NCBI GenBank assembly: GCA_022376925.1
Contig: JAIOJX010000030.1
Span: 167,225,084-167,289,083 of the forward strand
DNA from: Tragulus kanchil
Taxonomy: Eukaryota > Chordata > Mammalia > Artiodactyla > Tragulidae
Direction of reading: 5' to 3'
DNA length: 64,000 bases
Under the pieces are notes generated by a model. It made no database searches. It worked only from the letters and a program-made list of their open reading frames with translations, and was not told the origin of the DNA. A program made the position numbers and the translations under genes. This document shows positions 1 to 12,060 of the stretch, piece by piece. The first letter of the stretch is position 1. Every line of letters starts with the position of its first letter.

Positions 1-414
1 CTTGTGGCGGGCCAAAAAAGTAAAAATTAAAAAAAAAAAAACAACAAAAATGAACTGTAGTAACTTGAACTTTTAGAGGATAAACCATAAAGAATTTCAG
101 GAAAAATGCAATGAGAAATTCTTTTTCAGAAGATTAAAAAACAACTTCAATAAAAAGCAAGACTGTCATCAAAGAGTTTCGGGGTAGGGATTAGAGTAGG
201 GCTTAGGGAAAGTACACATGCAAGAATTAGTGTAGTGGATCATTATTTTCTAGGTTTTAGACTGTTTTGAGCATTTCCCCATAGCTCTAAATAATTATCT
301 TAAGCCAGCTGTGTTCTGACTTTGTGTTAACTCAGCGTCTCTTATTTTCTGTCTGATAAATTGTGTGCATTAGGTTGTGTATATCAACATTAATGTAATA
401 AATGAGCAATTTAC
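1..414. other. AT-rich intergenic sequence, no gene seen
   Basis: AT-rich, stop-codon-rich sequence with an A-run near the start. I see no coding potential, RNA gene or recognisable transposon. Confidence 0.6.
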
Positions 415-950
415 TATCTCTGAAAGAAGTCAAGAGCCTCCAATTTACTCGTGGAACGTGTATTTATAATAACAAACACCTGTGTTCATTTCCTTTCATA
501 AGAAACACAATAGCATCCTCCTTCAGGCAGCACCTTTTGATAAAATGAACAATAAGAGCTCATCACATCACTTATTCCTGGTCCCTCTGATGTGCCAGAA
601 AGTCTGTGTTCCTTTCAATTAATATTCTGCTTCTCATACAAAAGCTGTTTGGCAGTAAATGTGATATTCCTGAAGGGCAGTAACATTAGGTAAAATAACG
701 GATGCGAAATTTGGACAAAGTTTGGGATAAAAGGACTATTCATGTCTTTCAAAAGACTGTTTTAGGCAACCCAAGTCTACAACTAATTAATAAATATCTA
801 CTATGTGTCCCACACTGTCCTCAGTTTCACAGAATTTATTATCTCGTGGAGAAGAAATTATACACAAGATGACACAAAAGGCAAGATAAAACAATAACAA
901 GATTATGCCATAAAGACATGTTATAAAACATTACAAAATTCCTCTTTTAG

Positions 951-1155
951 GACTTCCTCGAGGGCTCAGTGGTAAAGAATTCACCTGCCAATGCAAGAGA
1001 CATGGATTTGATCCCTGAACTGAGAAGATCTGTCCTGCTGCAGGGCAACTAAGCCCATGAGCCACAAATATTGAGCCCATCTCTAGAGCTTGGGAGCCAT
1101 GACGACTGAGCCCATGCGCCCTAAGGCCCGGGCTACAAGACCAAGCAACACTAAA
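951..1155 (+). mobile_element. tRNA-derived SINE (Bov-tA-like), first copy
   Basis: Starts GACTTCCTCGAGGGCTCAG, the usual ruminant SINE head, followed by a pol III B-box-like GATTTGATCC and a degenerate body with 'gagccacaaatattgagccc'-type text. It lies inside duplication 1. Confidence 0.7.
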
Positions 1156-2054
1156 TTGTGGTGTTGTAAACTAAGAGAAGAGTTACCTTTAGACCAATTG
1201 AGTGGCATATGGGGGAGGTTTTAGGGATACTTGGAATGTTCCATGTCTTGATCTGGGTGGTAGTGTTTGTTTTATAATAAACATGGCAGTGGATATTTTG
1301 TGCACTTTTCTGTATGTATTTCAAGAGAAAACATTTTAAATGAGGGTGAAAAAGACAATATCTTTTAAAATAATTTTTGGGGGGGTTAAAAATCTTGGCT
1401 TTCTAGCACAGGGATTCTTAAAGAAGCATATTATCAAAACCTCAATAAATTTTTCATCAATAACTATCCTAACACTACCCCTTTCATTTATTTTCCTCTC
1501 TCTTATCAACACCTCTCTTATCTCTGAAAGAAGTCAAGAGCCTCCAATTTACTCGTGGAACGTGTATTTATAATAACAAACACCTGTGTTCATTTCCTTT
1601 CATAAGAAACACAATAGCATCCTCCTTCAGGCAGCACCTTTTGATAAAATGAACAATAAGAGCTCATCACATCACTTATTCCTGGTCCCTCTGATGTGCC
1701 AGAAAGTCTGTGTTCCTTTCAATTAATATTCTGCTTCTCATACAAAAGCTGTTTGGCAGTAAATGTGATATTCCTGAAGGGCAGTAACATTAGGTAAAAT
1801 AACGGATGCGAAATTTGGACAAAGTTTGGGATAAAAGGACTATTCATGTCTTTCAAAAGACTGTTTTAGGCAACCCAAGTCTACAACTAATTAATAAATA
1901 TCTACTATGTGTCCCACACTGTCCTCAGTTTCACAGAATTTATTATCTCATGGAGAAGAAATTATACACAAGATGACACAAAAGGCAAGATAAAACAATA
2001 ACAAGATTATGCCATAAAGACATGTTATAAAACATTACAAAATTCCTCTTTTAG

Positions 2055-2260
2055 GACTTCCTCGAGGGCTCAGTGGTAAAGAATTCACCTGCCAATGCAA
2101 GAGACATGGATTTGATCCCTGAACTGAGAAGATCTGTCCTGCTGCAGGGCAACTAAGCCCATGAGCCACAAATATTGAGCCCACTCTCTAGAGCTTGGGA
2201 GCCATGACGACTGAGCCCATGCGCCCTAAGGCCCGGGCTACAAGACCAAGCAACACTAAA
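2055..2260 (+). mobile_element. tRNA-derived SINE (Bov-tA-like), duplicated copy
   Basis: Second copy of the SINE at 951-1155, carried by local duplication 1. It differs by a 1-nt indel (CCCATCTC versus CCCACTCTC). Confidence 0.7.
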
Positions 2261-2626
2261 TTGTGGTGTTGTAAACTAAGAGAAGAGTTACCTTTAGACC
2301 AATTGAGTGGCATATGGGGGAGGTTTTAGGGATACTTGGAATGTTCCATGTCTTGATCTGGGTGGTAGTGTTTGTTTTATAATAAACATGGCAGTGGATA
2401 TTTTGTGCACTTTTCTGTATGTATTTCAAGAGAAAACATTTTAAATGAGGGTGAAAAAGACAATATCTTTTAAAATAATTTTTGGGGGGGTTAAAAATCT
2501 TGGCTTTCTAGCACAGGGATTCTTAAAGAAGCATATTATCAAAACCTCAATAAATTTTTCATCAATAACTATCCTAACACTACCCCTTTCATTTATTTTC
2601 CTCTCTCTTTATCAACACCTCTCTTA

Positions 2627-3640
2627 AAATACACTGTTCTTTCTCAAGGATAAAGCATGAGGCACCAGTGGAATCCCCAGGATATACTGCTGTCCAAACC
2701 TCTGATTTTGAGAATTCAAGCAACTGGTTTAAGGATGATTCTATTATTCAGATTATTATGAGTAAAGCTTGGAAATGAGCTCATTGTAAGCCAATTAGAG
2801 AGCAGACTGCTATCTGAAACATTCATTAACTTTTACATTTCCCAACGTGGGGGATGTTTAATGATACATTGACAAAGACTTCCTAGTATGTGCATTCAGT
2901 GTTATTTACTGTTTTTTGTTATTGTTATTGTTTCATTTTCAGTACATTTTTTAATCTCTTAATAATAACTCCAAAGAAACAAGATCATGCATAGATGACT
3001 AAAAAATCACATTAACGTAATTTAACTCATTTACATGCTAAAAAAACATATTCATTTAAAACAATACTGTTTCTGTCATAGGCTCAGGGTTTTTAGTTCA
3101 AATTCTGATTCACTTTTCAAAGTGCAAACATTGGTTTGAGAATTAAACTTATATTTTGGGTGCTAAAGAATAATTCAAAAAGAAGTACTTAATGTCTCTT
3201 CTTTGTCTCAGGAGAAAAAGAAGTCTTCCACTTGAATAAAGGCTAAATTGCCGTAATAGTTTAAAAATTAAGAAAAGATTGATAATTGCAGTTAAAAGGA
3301 GAATGAAACAGCTCACTCTGGATTTGGGGGATTGAATTGTTAATTTCGAAATCACTTTTTCTGTAAGTTGTTAAAACTGTTAAAAATGAATATGAGAAAC
3401 CTAAATTCTATCTTGGCTTGGAATTCAACCAGGATTCTATATATTTTGTCTAGAGATAATTGCTCTCTTCTTTCATTTTCAACCAAAAAAAAAAGGAGAT
3501 AATGTTATGCTCACAAAATACTCATGAGGAGGAAAAACAGTGGCTATATCTATATACATCTTTGACATACATATCAATCTATCATCTATCACAAAGCAAA
3601 TTTTTAGTTTTTCAAAAAGTTTTTCAAAAATTTTATCTAT
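2627..3640. other. Intergenic, no feature recognised
   Basis: About 1 kb of AT-rich sequence on the far side of duplication 1. Short open frames only, none with conserved-looking composition. Confidence 0.5.
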
Positions 3641-3641
3641 T

Positions 3642-3900
3642 TGGGCTTCCCTGATGATCCAGTAGGTAAAGAGTCTGCCTTGCAATGCAAGAGGCACCGG
3701 TCCAATCCCTCGCCTGGGAAGATGCCACATGCTGTGGGGCGACTGGACTGGTGTGCTCAGTTGAGAGCCAGCGCTCTGGAGCACATGCACCCAGAGTTGG
3801 TGCTCTCCAACAAAAGAGGCCACTGCAATGGGTGGTCCACACAGGCCAAAGAATAAAGACAGAGGAAAATAAATAAATAACCAATAAAAGAGGCCAAAAT
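3642..3900 (+). mobile_element. CHR-type tRNA-derived SINE
   Basis: Head GGGCTTCCCTGATGATCCAG, a pol III B-box-like 'ggtccaatccctcgcc', the block 'ctctggagcacatgcaccc', then a body ending in 'ggccaaagaataaagac' and an AAATAAATAA tail. It is more diverged than the copy at 4719. Confidence 0.8.
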
Positions 3901-3904
3901 TTGT

Positions 3905-4141
3905 TTAAAAAATTTATTTATTTATATATTTTGGGCTATGTTGGGTCTTGGATGCTGTGGCAAGCTTTCTCTAATTGCGGGGAGCTGAGGCTGCTTTCTA
4001 GTTCCAGTGCATGGGCTTCTCATTGCAGTAGTTGTGGTGCATGGGCTTAGTTGCACGTGGAATCTTCCCAGACCAGGGATCAAATCTTTGTCTCCTGCAC
4101 TGGCCAGCAGACTCTTAACCACTGGGCCATCAGGGAAGTCC
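3905..4141 (-). mobile_element. tRNA-derived SINE, antisense
   Basis: Begins with a TTTATTTATTTAT tract and ends with the complemented head 'gggccatcagggaagtcc'. The middle carries 'tggaatcttcccagaccagg', the complement of the SINE B-box region. It lies almost directly against the sense SINE at 3642-3900. Confidence 0.75.
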
Positions 4142-4703
4142 TTTAGTTTAAATGAAATTATATGGCCTAAATCTGGAGATCATTCCTAAATTTTCTAATA
4201 GGTTGGGAGATTCATGGTTAAGAGCCTAAAATTTTTAGCGGATCTAGTGGTATTTTTACATAATGTTTATGTGACTGGACCAACTTGATTTCCAAGTTGC
4301 CAATTAGGGTGAAAAATAATCCATCTGTTTCAATGCTCAGAAGTGAAACTGGGCAAAAACAGTGGATTCAGCATACTTATAATTAAATGGCCCAAGTGTA
4401 TAACTGATTTACAAATGTAATTGACAGCTGAGGTCTCACTTGTTCTAATTTACTAGTTACAGCATTACTCGGATGAGCTGATTGGCAATGGGAACAGAGC
4501 CTCTGGCTGTTGACAGTTGTATTATGGCTCTAAAGTGTATCTCTGGCTGGTAGCCCAGTGGTTATTACTTCCCACTAAGAAGGCCAACAAAACTAGTCAT
4601 CAGGTTCATCGATAAAGCTGCCATGGCTAGCTCCTTCCAACAGCCCTGCCATAGAGGCAAATCTGTTACCACTACAGGACACAGAACTCCAGGAGACAGC
4701 CTT
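4142..4703. other. Intergenic, no feature recognised
   Basis: Low-copy-looking sequence between SINEs with no supportable ORF or RNA gene. Confidence 0.5.
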
Positions 4704-5066
4704 AGAAGTGGAGGGTGGGGCTTCCCCTGGTGGTCCAATGGGTAAGGACACCGCCTTGCAGTGCAAGGGACGCCGGTTCGATCCTTGGCCTGGGAAGATC
4801 CTACGTGCCGCAGAGCGGCTGCACCGATGTGTCCAACTACCGAGCCGGAGCTCTGGAGCGCATGCGCCCAGAGCTGGTGCTCTGCGACAACAGAGGCCAC
4901 CGCTATGGGAGGCCCACAGGAGCCAAGGAACAAAGACGGATGAAAATAGAGAAATGAAAGACCAATAGAAGTGGCTCATCCATCCCCCTTCCTCCCCACC
5001 CCACCCCTCAAAAGGTAAATAAATAAAAAATAAATGTTAAAAAAAAAAAAAAGAAGTGGAGGGTGG
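4704..5066 (+). mobile_element. Complete CHR-type SINE with 15-bp target-site duplication
   Basis: The element body is about 4719-5051, from GGCTTCCCCTGGTGGTCC through the B box 'ggttcgatccttggcc' to a long A-rich tail. It is flanked by perfect copies of AGAAGTGGAGGGTGG at 4704-4718 and 5052-5066, so it is a retrotransposition event. This is a good reference copy for the family in this window. Confidence 0.9.
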
Positions 5067-5269
5067 CAAGTGTGGTAGGATAGGATTTTTATCTTTGTCA
5101 TGGGACAGCCACCACCATGCTAGGACATAAGACACAAAGAGACAGAGAAAAGTTTTCTCTTCTTGCTACCATCTCTTTGTATAATTGTTGGTAAGCAATG
5201 GAATTTCTCTCTTCCTTGATTTCCCTTTTGTATGATGGAAATTACATGCACTGTTAAGAGTGGTAAGAA

Positions 5270-5500
5270 GGGACTTCCCTGGTGGTCCAGTGGTTAAGAA
5301 TCAGCCTTCCAATGCAGGGGATGTGGGTTCAATCCCTGGTCAGGGAACTAAGATTCCACATGCCACAGAGCAACTAAGCCTGTGCACTATGATTAGAGAA
5401 CCCACACACTGCAATGAAGGACTGGTGCAATGCAAGGAAGATCTTGCGTGCAGCAACTAAGATCCAATGCTGCCAAATAAATAATAAATAAATAAATTTA
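5270..5500 (+). mobile_element. tRNA-derived SINE
   Basis: Head GGACTTCCCTGGTGGTCCAG, B-box-like 'gggttcaatccctggtcagg', and an (AAATAAATAA) tail near 5475-5500. Its body differs from the CHR type at 4719 ('catgccacagagcaactaag'), so it is a second tRNA-SINE subfamily. Confidence 0.8.
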
Positions 5501-6160
5501 TCAGAAAAAAACTTAATCAGGTTGCATTTTTAATTCTTTGCAAGGGCTATTTAAACCTGGCTGTAACTCAGTCAACTAAAAGGGTTTATTTGGTCCCCAC
5601 AGTATACGGATTATGGTTCGAAGTACTTCTGGGATATATAGAGGAAGTAGAAGACACATCTCTATTCTCAAGGAATTATTATACTTAAGGTGAGATAGGA
5701 CCAACCCGAGTGAGCACTGGTAAGCAAACTAATGAAAATACAACTAACTATAGCCACTGACTAGGACTCTGATGTTCCTCCACTGCTCCATGACCATATT
5801 CGGAGGTGATGAACAGGAAGGTCTGTTAGATTCAAAGAAGGAAAACTAGACTTATAAAATGGACTCATCAGCATTGACAGTTTACTCTGGTAAATCTTTT
5901 AGCATAATCTCATGCTGCTGTGTACTTTTGTTTGAAAGGCTTGATTATACTGAAAAAGAAAAAGCAAATTTTGATTACAGGAAGTGCTAGATTCGATCTC
6001 ATACAGACATGTGTCATCACTAAAATGATCTCTTTTATTTGCATATAACCTCCTCTCAAGAAAATAATGCACAAATGTATGTAAATGATAGTTTAAATGT
6101 CCAATTTGGGGAGACTGACTCATTAACAATACTATTAATAAATATTAAGGTAGCAGATAG
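5501..6160. other. Intergenic, no feature recognised
   Basis: No gene or clear repeat seen. Two overlapping short ORFs occur around 5899-6272, but they have no recognisable protein features, and the longer extends into the SINE at 6161. Confidence 0.5.
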
Positions 6161-6322
6161 GGGTTTCTCTGGTGGTCTGGTGGCTAAGACTCCCAAGGCA
6201 GGGAGCCCAGGTTCAATCCCTGTTCAGGGAACTAGATTCCACATGCTGCAACTAAGAGTTTGCATGCTGTAACAAAAAAGTGATGCAACTAAGACCAAGC
6301 ACATCCAAATAAACAAATAATA
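6161..6322 (+). mobile_element. tRNA-derived SINE, short diverged copy
   Basis: Head 'ggggtttctctggtggtctgg', B-box-like 'aggttcaatccctgttcagg', and a tail rich in AAATAAACAAATAA. It resembles the subfamily at 5270. Confidence 0.7.
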
Positions 6323-6875
6323 TAAAGTATCAAATAGTAATATATACATTGAATGTGCTGAACTTAGAAGATTAATAACAGTCCATTTTCTTCACCTGCA
6401 GCTGAAGAAATTACATTAAATCAGAGACTACACACAAAAAAACAGTGTGGTAGCTAAGCAACTCTTTCAAACTTCAAAGAAGAAAAGCCCTAAATTTAGC
6501 TATTAAACATATATTCATCAGTACAGGAAAAAAAAACTGATTTGCAGCATCTTTTAATATAAAAATCTGGAGATGGTTATAATGTCTGGGTGAAATTCTT
6601 GAAATTCAATATGTTGTGAAGCTGCAAGCCATCTCTTCTGGTTCACGCCTTCCTGGCTTGTCCACTCCATTAATCTCTGTCAAAGTGTCCCATTTTCTCC
6701 TAGAAAATTTGCTTAATAATCTGGATTGTGTTTATGTGGGTGTGTTTGCTTTGGGATCATCATTACAATCTGTTGTGTAATTCCACTTAAAAGAAAACAA
6801 ACCTTATTTGAGCTACTTGCATAAATCATTACCGTACTTGCTTGATCTGATAACCAGGTTTCTGTCTTTCCATTG
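6323..6875. other. Intergenic, no feature recognised
   Basis: AT-rich, no supportable gene, RNA or transposon. Confidence 0.5.
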
Positions 6876-9178
6876 CTTAAATGCAGTAATCTATACCTGA
6901 ATACCTTTACAGAAAGGTATGTTCAGGGAGTGTCCTCAAGATCACACTGGTGGAAAGGAGGAGGGCAAGTGGGATCTGGCAGGGAGAGAAGTTTGAGCCC
7001 TGACGCAAGCTCGGCAACCTCAGCCACATGGAGTTGAGGAGTAGGAATGGCTCATCAGAATTGTTCCACTTTGGGTGGAAGCAGTTGGTCCTTTACTATC
7101 TCTACTGCCATTCTTCATTAAATGTGAGTCTTCTTGAGAAGGACATGCCTTCAGTGATGCACTCCCTGAAAGGACTTTAAGCTAGGAGCTGTTCCATTGA
7201 TACTCTCACAGCAGCTGTGGTACTAAGTCCTTCCATGAAGAAGGGTTTGAGCATCACATCTCTGTGGGCACCACTACCAATCTCCTAACCCTGAAAAATA
7301 CTTATCATCATTCACACAGTAGAATCCTTTATAAAGATTATGACAGGCTACCTAGTACAAGTAGATAGCTTGCATGTGGAATCTAAAATGGTACAAGTGA
7401 ACTTATTTATAGACCAAAAAAAGACTCACACACAAAGAAAACAAATGGATGGTTACCAAAAGGGAAAGGAGTGCAGAGAGGATAAATTGGGAGCTGGGAT
7501 GAACAGAAAGAAACTACGATGTACAAGAGCACAGGGGACTATATTCAATATCTTGTAATAAACCATATAGAAAAGAACATATATTCTGTTTACCAGAAAC
7601 AAATACAACATTATAACTATACACCGATTTAAAACAGAAAAAAATAGTGAAAAGAAAAAAGAGGCCACCTCGTAATATGTTAAAAACCACTGGTTAAAAC
7701 AAAACTGGTGATTTCAACAAGAGGTGCTGGAATAACTGGATATACATAGGCAGCAAACCCAAAAACCTTTGATCCAAATTTCTCACTTTATACAAATATT
7801 AATTCAAAATGGATCACGGACTTAAATGAAACATGGTTAAGCCATATGACTTTTAAAGAAAGACTAGGGATAAAATCTTTGAGATCTGAGGTTAGGCAAA
7901 TAATTCTTAAACACCATCAAAAGCATAAGCCATAAAACAAATCAATACATTGGATTTCATTAAATTAAAAAAATTAAAACCCCAGGCAAAAGGGATAAGA
8001 GGACAAACTGCATGTGGAAAAATATTTGTTACTTAAATGCAGTAATCTATACCTGAAACTTCGAAGTATGTTCAGAGTGTCCTCAAGATCACACTGGTGG
8101 AAGGGAGGAGGGCAAGTGGGATCTGGCAGGGAGAGAAGTTTGAGCCCTGACGCAAGCTCGGCAACCTCAGCCACATGGAGTTGAGGAGTAGGAATGGCTC
8201 ATCAGAATTGTTCCACTTTGGGTGGAAGCAGTTGGTCCTTTACTATCTCTACTGCCATTCTTCATTAAATGTGAGTCTTCTTGAGAAGGACATGCCTTCA
8301 GTGATGCACTCCCTGAAAGGACTTTAAGCTAGGAGCTGTTCCATTGATACTCTCACAGCAGCTGTGGTACTAAGTCCTTCCATGAAGAAGGGTTTGAGCA
8401 TCACATCTCTGTGGGCACCACTACCAATCTCCTAACCCTGAAAAATACTTATCATCATTCACACAGTAGAATCCTTTATAAAGATTATGACAGGCTACCT
8501 AGTACAAGTAGATAGCTTGCATGTGGAATCTAAAATGGTACAAGTGAACTTATTTATAGACCAAAAAAAGACTCACACACAAAGAAAACAAATGGATGGT
8601 TACCAAAAGGGAAAGGAGTGCAGAGAGGATAAATTGGGAGCTGGGATGAACAGAAAGAAACTACGATGTACAAGAGCACAGGGACTATATTCAATATCTT
8701 GTAATAAACCATATAGAAAAGAACATATATTCTGTTTACCAGAAACAAATACAACATTATAACTATACACCGATTTAAAACAGAAAAAAATAGTGAAAAG
8801 AAAAAAGAGGCCACCTCGTAATATGTTAAAAACCACTGGTTAAAACAAAACTGGTGATTTCAACAAGAGGTGCTGGAATAACTGGATATACATAGGCAGC
8901 AAACCCAAAAACCTTTGATCCAAATTTCTCACTTTATACAAATATTAATTCAAAATGGATCACGGACTTAAATGAAACATGGTTAAGCCATATGACTTTT
9001 AAAGAAAGACTAGGGATAAAATCTTTGAGATCTGAGGTTAGGCAAATAATTCTTAAACACCATCAAAAGCATAAGCCATAAAACAAATCAATACATTGGA
9101 TTTCATTAAATTAAAAAAATTAAAACCCCAGGCAAAAGGGATAAGAGGACAAACTGCATGTGGGAGAAAATATTTGCA
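6876..9178. repeat. Local direct duplication 2 (6876-8030 and 8032-9178)
   Basis: About 1.15 kb is duplicated head to tail. The middles are nearly identical. The ends at the junction are noisy: copy 1 starts with '...tacctttacagaaaggtatg' where copy 2 has '...acttcgaagtatg', and copy 1 ends 'catgtggaaaaatatttg' where copy 2 has 'catgtgggagaaaatatttg'. Degradation at copy ends is typical of error-prone read or contig tails. Confidence 0.9.
7345..8029 (+). mobile_element. L1 LINE 3' fragment, first copy
   Basis: Contains an L1 3'-UTR-like stretch ('ggggactatattcaatatct', 'taataaaccatatagaaaag'). It is followed by a stretch like the 3' part of L1 ORF2 ('ctggaataactggatataca', 'aaatggatcacggacttaaa'). 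Frames are broken throughout, so this is an old non-functional copy. Confidence 0.65.
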
Positions 9179-9890
9179 AATGACAAAGTACTAGCACCTA
9201 CAGAATATTAGGAATTTTCAATACCCAAGTTAAAATGGGAAAAAGATATAAATGAACAGACATTTCATGACATAAGATATACGTGTGATAAACAAGCATG
9301 TGAAAACATGTTCAACATCATTAATCATAAGGGAAATGCAAATTACAACCACAATGGGACATCACTACTGGTCTACCAGATAGCTGAAACAAAAAACAAA
9401 AAATATAACACCAAATGTTGGTGAGGATATGGAGAAATTAGATCAATTACATTTTGCTGTTAGGAACAGAAAATGGTACATCCACTCTGGAGAACAGTTT
9501 CTTAAAGAAAAACTAAACATGCAATTATCATATGATCATTTTATTATATAATTTATAAACTTATATAATTTATATAATTGGGAGTGGGGGTGGGTCTGGC
9601 TTTTCTCATGTGCACATAGAGACATATAAAAGGACATCCCCTTCAGTATTCTAATAGCAAAAAAAAAAAAAGGAAAAAATTAATAAGAATGCCTCTATTA
9701 AATAAATTCCAGTACCCCCATACTATGAAATACTGTGGTAGCAATTAAGAAAAATGCGGTAAATCTGTACATACTAATAAAGCTCTTCAGAGCATATGTG
9801 GAAAAGGCAAAATCAACGAAATTGCCAAAAGTTGGTTCTTTCAGATGAATAAAATTGATAAACTCTTAGCTAGCTGATGGTGGGGAGAAG
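8492..9890 (+). mobile_element. L1 LINE 3' fragment, second and longer copy
   Basis: Repeats the L1 text of 7345-8029 and continues into further ORF2 C-terminal and 3'-UTR sequence. The motif corresponding to 'gggaaatgcaaattacaacc' lies near 9330-9350, and 'ggtgaggatatggagaaatt' is typical of L1 ORF2 near its 3' end. No intact reading frame remains. Confidence 0.7.
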
Positions 9891-11026
9891 TGTTCAGAGC
9901 CTATACACGATTTAAAACAGAAAAAAATAGTGAAAAGAAAAAAGAGGCCACCTCGTAATATGTTAAAAACCACTGGTTAAAACAAAACTGGTGATTTCAA
10001 CAAGAGGTGCTGGAATAACTGGATATACATAGGCAGCAAACCCAAAAACCTTTGATCCAAATTTCTCACTTTATACAAATATTAATTCAAAATGGATCAC
10101 GGACTTAAATGAAACATGGTTAAGCCATATGACTTTTAAAGAAAGACTAGGGATAAAATCTTTGAGATCTGAGGTTAGGCAAATAATTCTTAAACACCAT
10201 CAAAAGCATAAGCCATAAAACAAATCAATACATTGGATTTCATTAAATTAAAAAAATTAAAACCCCAGGCAAAAGGGATAAGAGGACAAACTGCATGTGG
10301 GAGAAAATATTTGCAAATGACAAAGTACTAGCACCTACAGAATATTAGGAATTTTCAATACCCAAGTTAAAATGGGAAAAAGATATAAATGAACAGACAT
10401 TTCATGACATAAGATATACGTGTGATAAACAAGCATGTGAAAACATGTTCAACATCATTAATCATAAGGGAAATGCAAATTACAACCACAATGGGACATC
10501 ACTACTGGTCTACCAGATAGCTGAAACAAAAAACAAAAAATATAACACCAAATGTTGGTGAGGATATGGAGAAATTAGATCAATTACATTTTGCTGTTAG
10601 GAACAGAAAATGGTACATCCACTCTGGAGAACAGTTTCTTAAAGAAAAACTAAACATGCAATTATCATATGATCATTTTATTATATAATTTATAAACTTA
10701 TATAATTTATATAATTGGGAGTGGGGGTGGGTCTGGCTTTTCTCATGTGCACATAGAGACATATAAAAGGACATCCCCTTCAGTATTCTAATAGCAAAAA
10801 AAAAAAAAGGAAAAAATTAATAAGAATGCCTCTATTAAATAAATTCCAGTACCCCCATACTATGAAATACTGTGGTAGCAATTAAGAAAAATGCGGTAAA
10901 TCTGTACATACTAATAAAGCTCTTCAGAGCATATGTGGAAAAGGCAAAATCAACGAAATTGCCAAAAGTTGGTTCTTTCAGATGAATAAAATTGATAAAC
11001 TCTTAGCTAGCTGATGGTGGGGGAGA
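8763..11026. repeat. Local direct duplication 3 (8763-9888 and 9901-11026)
   Basis: About 1.12 kb is duplicated with a 12-bp spacer. Its first 0.41 kb is also the tail of duplication 2, so the segment starting CTATACACC occurs three times (7617, 8763 and 9901). Differences are 1-nt indels at the ends (a missing C at 9908, extra G near 11021). Confidence 0.9.
9901..11026 (+). mobile_element. L1 LINE 3' fragment, third copy
   Basis: Same L1-derived sequence as 8763-9888, carried by local duplication 3. An A-run near 10796-10808 and the AT-rich 3' region are reproduced. Confidence 0.65.
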
Positions 11027-11095
11027 GCAAGTCAACAATATCAGGTTTCAAAAGAGGGTATCACTCAGAGCCTAACAACATTAGAAAGATAATTA

Positions 11096-11215
11096 GGTTA
11101 CATTTTTCATGCCTGGAGAATTCCCATGGGCAGAACAGCCTGGTGGGCTACAGTCCATGGGGTTGCAAAGAGTCAGACAGGGCTGAGCGACTAAGTACAG
11201 GACAGCACAGCACAG
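11096..11215 (+). mobile_element. Bov-A2/BovB 3'-end fragment
   Basis: Reads 'catgcctggagaattcccat', then 'agcctggtgggctacagtcc', 'catggggttgcaaagagtca' and 'gctgagcgactaag', the shared 3' end of BovB and Bov-A SINEs. The upstream part is missing. Confidence 0.85.
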
Positions 11216-11442
11216 AGAGCTTCTGCCAATAGATCTGACAACTTAGGTACAAAAAGACAAAATATTTAAAATTTTTAAACAGGTAACTCTCAAAATGTTT
11301 TCCATTTTGTGAAGCTATGAACTCATCATGCTTTACTCCACACTTTAATGTCCATCCCCTCATCAAACTCCTATCCTCACCTGCCACACACACTTTGAAA
11401 AATGACAACTTGAAAGCACAGAACATCAGAAGGGAGCTTGGA

Positions 11443-11625
11443 TGGACTTCCCTGGCAGTCCAGTGATTAAGGCTTTCCCTTCCAATGCAGGGGGTGTGGG
11501 CTCCATCCCTGATCAGGGAACTAAGATCCCATACACCTCACATGCCTCACAGTCAAAACAACCAAAACATGAAGCAGAAGCAATACAATAACAAATTCAA
11601 TCAAGACTTTAAAAACGATTCAATT
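11443..11625 (+). mobile_element. tRNA-derived SINE
   Basis: Head GGACTTCCCTGGCAGTCCAG, B-box-like 'ggctccatccctgatcaggg', then an A-rich tail. Diverged and probably 3'-degenerate. Confidence 0.75.
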
Positions 11626-11889
11626 GAAAAAAATAAACGACCTTGGAAATCAGTTGGTCTCAAACTTTCTTCTATAATCGAAGACTGTATGATCTAGACC
11701 TTGCTCTCCAACATGGTGGTATTAGCCACATGTGGCTTTTTTAAAGTTAAATTAATTAAAATTAAAATTTTGGTCACACTAGCCAAACTCCAAATGCTCT
11801 GTAGACACACATGGCTCTGGTTACTATACTGGTAACTGAGGATTTATAATGTTTCCATTCTTGAAGAATGTTCTGGTGGATAGGGCTGC

Positions 11890-12060
11890 TCAAGAGCTTT
11901 GTCATTTAAAGGGTGGTCTGCTGACTGGCAGACAGAACACAGGCATCACTGGAAGCCAGTTAGAAATAGAGGCTCTCAGGCCCTAATGTGGACCTACAGA
12001 GTCAGTGTCTGCCGTTTAGCAAGATCCACAGGAAGTCTGCATGCAGACTACAGTCTGAAA
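11890..12060 (+). mobile_element. Old hAT-Charlie DNA transposon fragment (MER5A-like)
   Basis: Matches the remembered MER5A layout: 'gtggtctgctgactggcaga', 'agaaatagaggctctcaggc', 'cctacagagtcagtgtctgc', 'agcaagatccacaggaagtc'. The preceding 11710-11830 ('gccacatgtggctttt') is probably another old DNA-transposon fragment. A repeat-library search would confirm both. Confidence 0.55.

Larger units (their letters stand above)
415..2626. repeat. Local direct duplication 1 (415-1520 and 1519-2626)
   Basis: About 1.1 kb is present twice head to tail, offset about 1104 bp, with the copies meeting at a 2-bp overlap (TA). Differences seen: one substitution (G in copy 1 near 867, A in copy 2) and 1-nt indels in a CT-rich run and a T run near the copy ends. 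A SINE lies inside both copies. The pattern matches the other local duplications here and is most likely an assembly artefact. Confidence 0.9.

Noticed and set aside
415..2626. CRISPR array or satellite
   Set aside because: Repeat units are about 1 kb, only two copies each, different at every locus, with no spacer pattern, and the genome is mammalian.
3642..3735. Functional tRNA genes at SINE heads
   Set aside because: The tRNA-like parts have pol III boxes but no intact cloverleaf, and are followed by SINE bodies.
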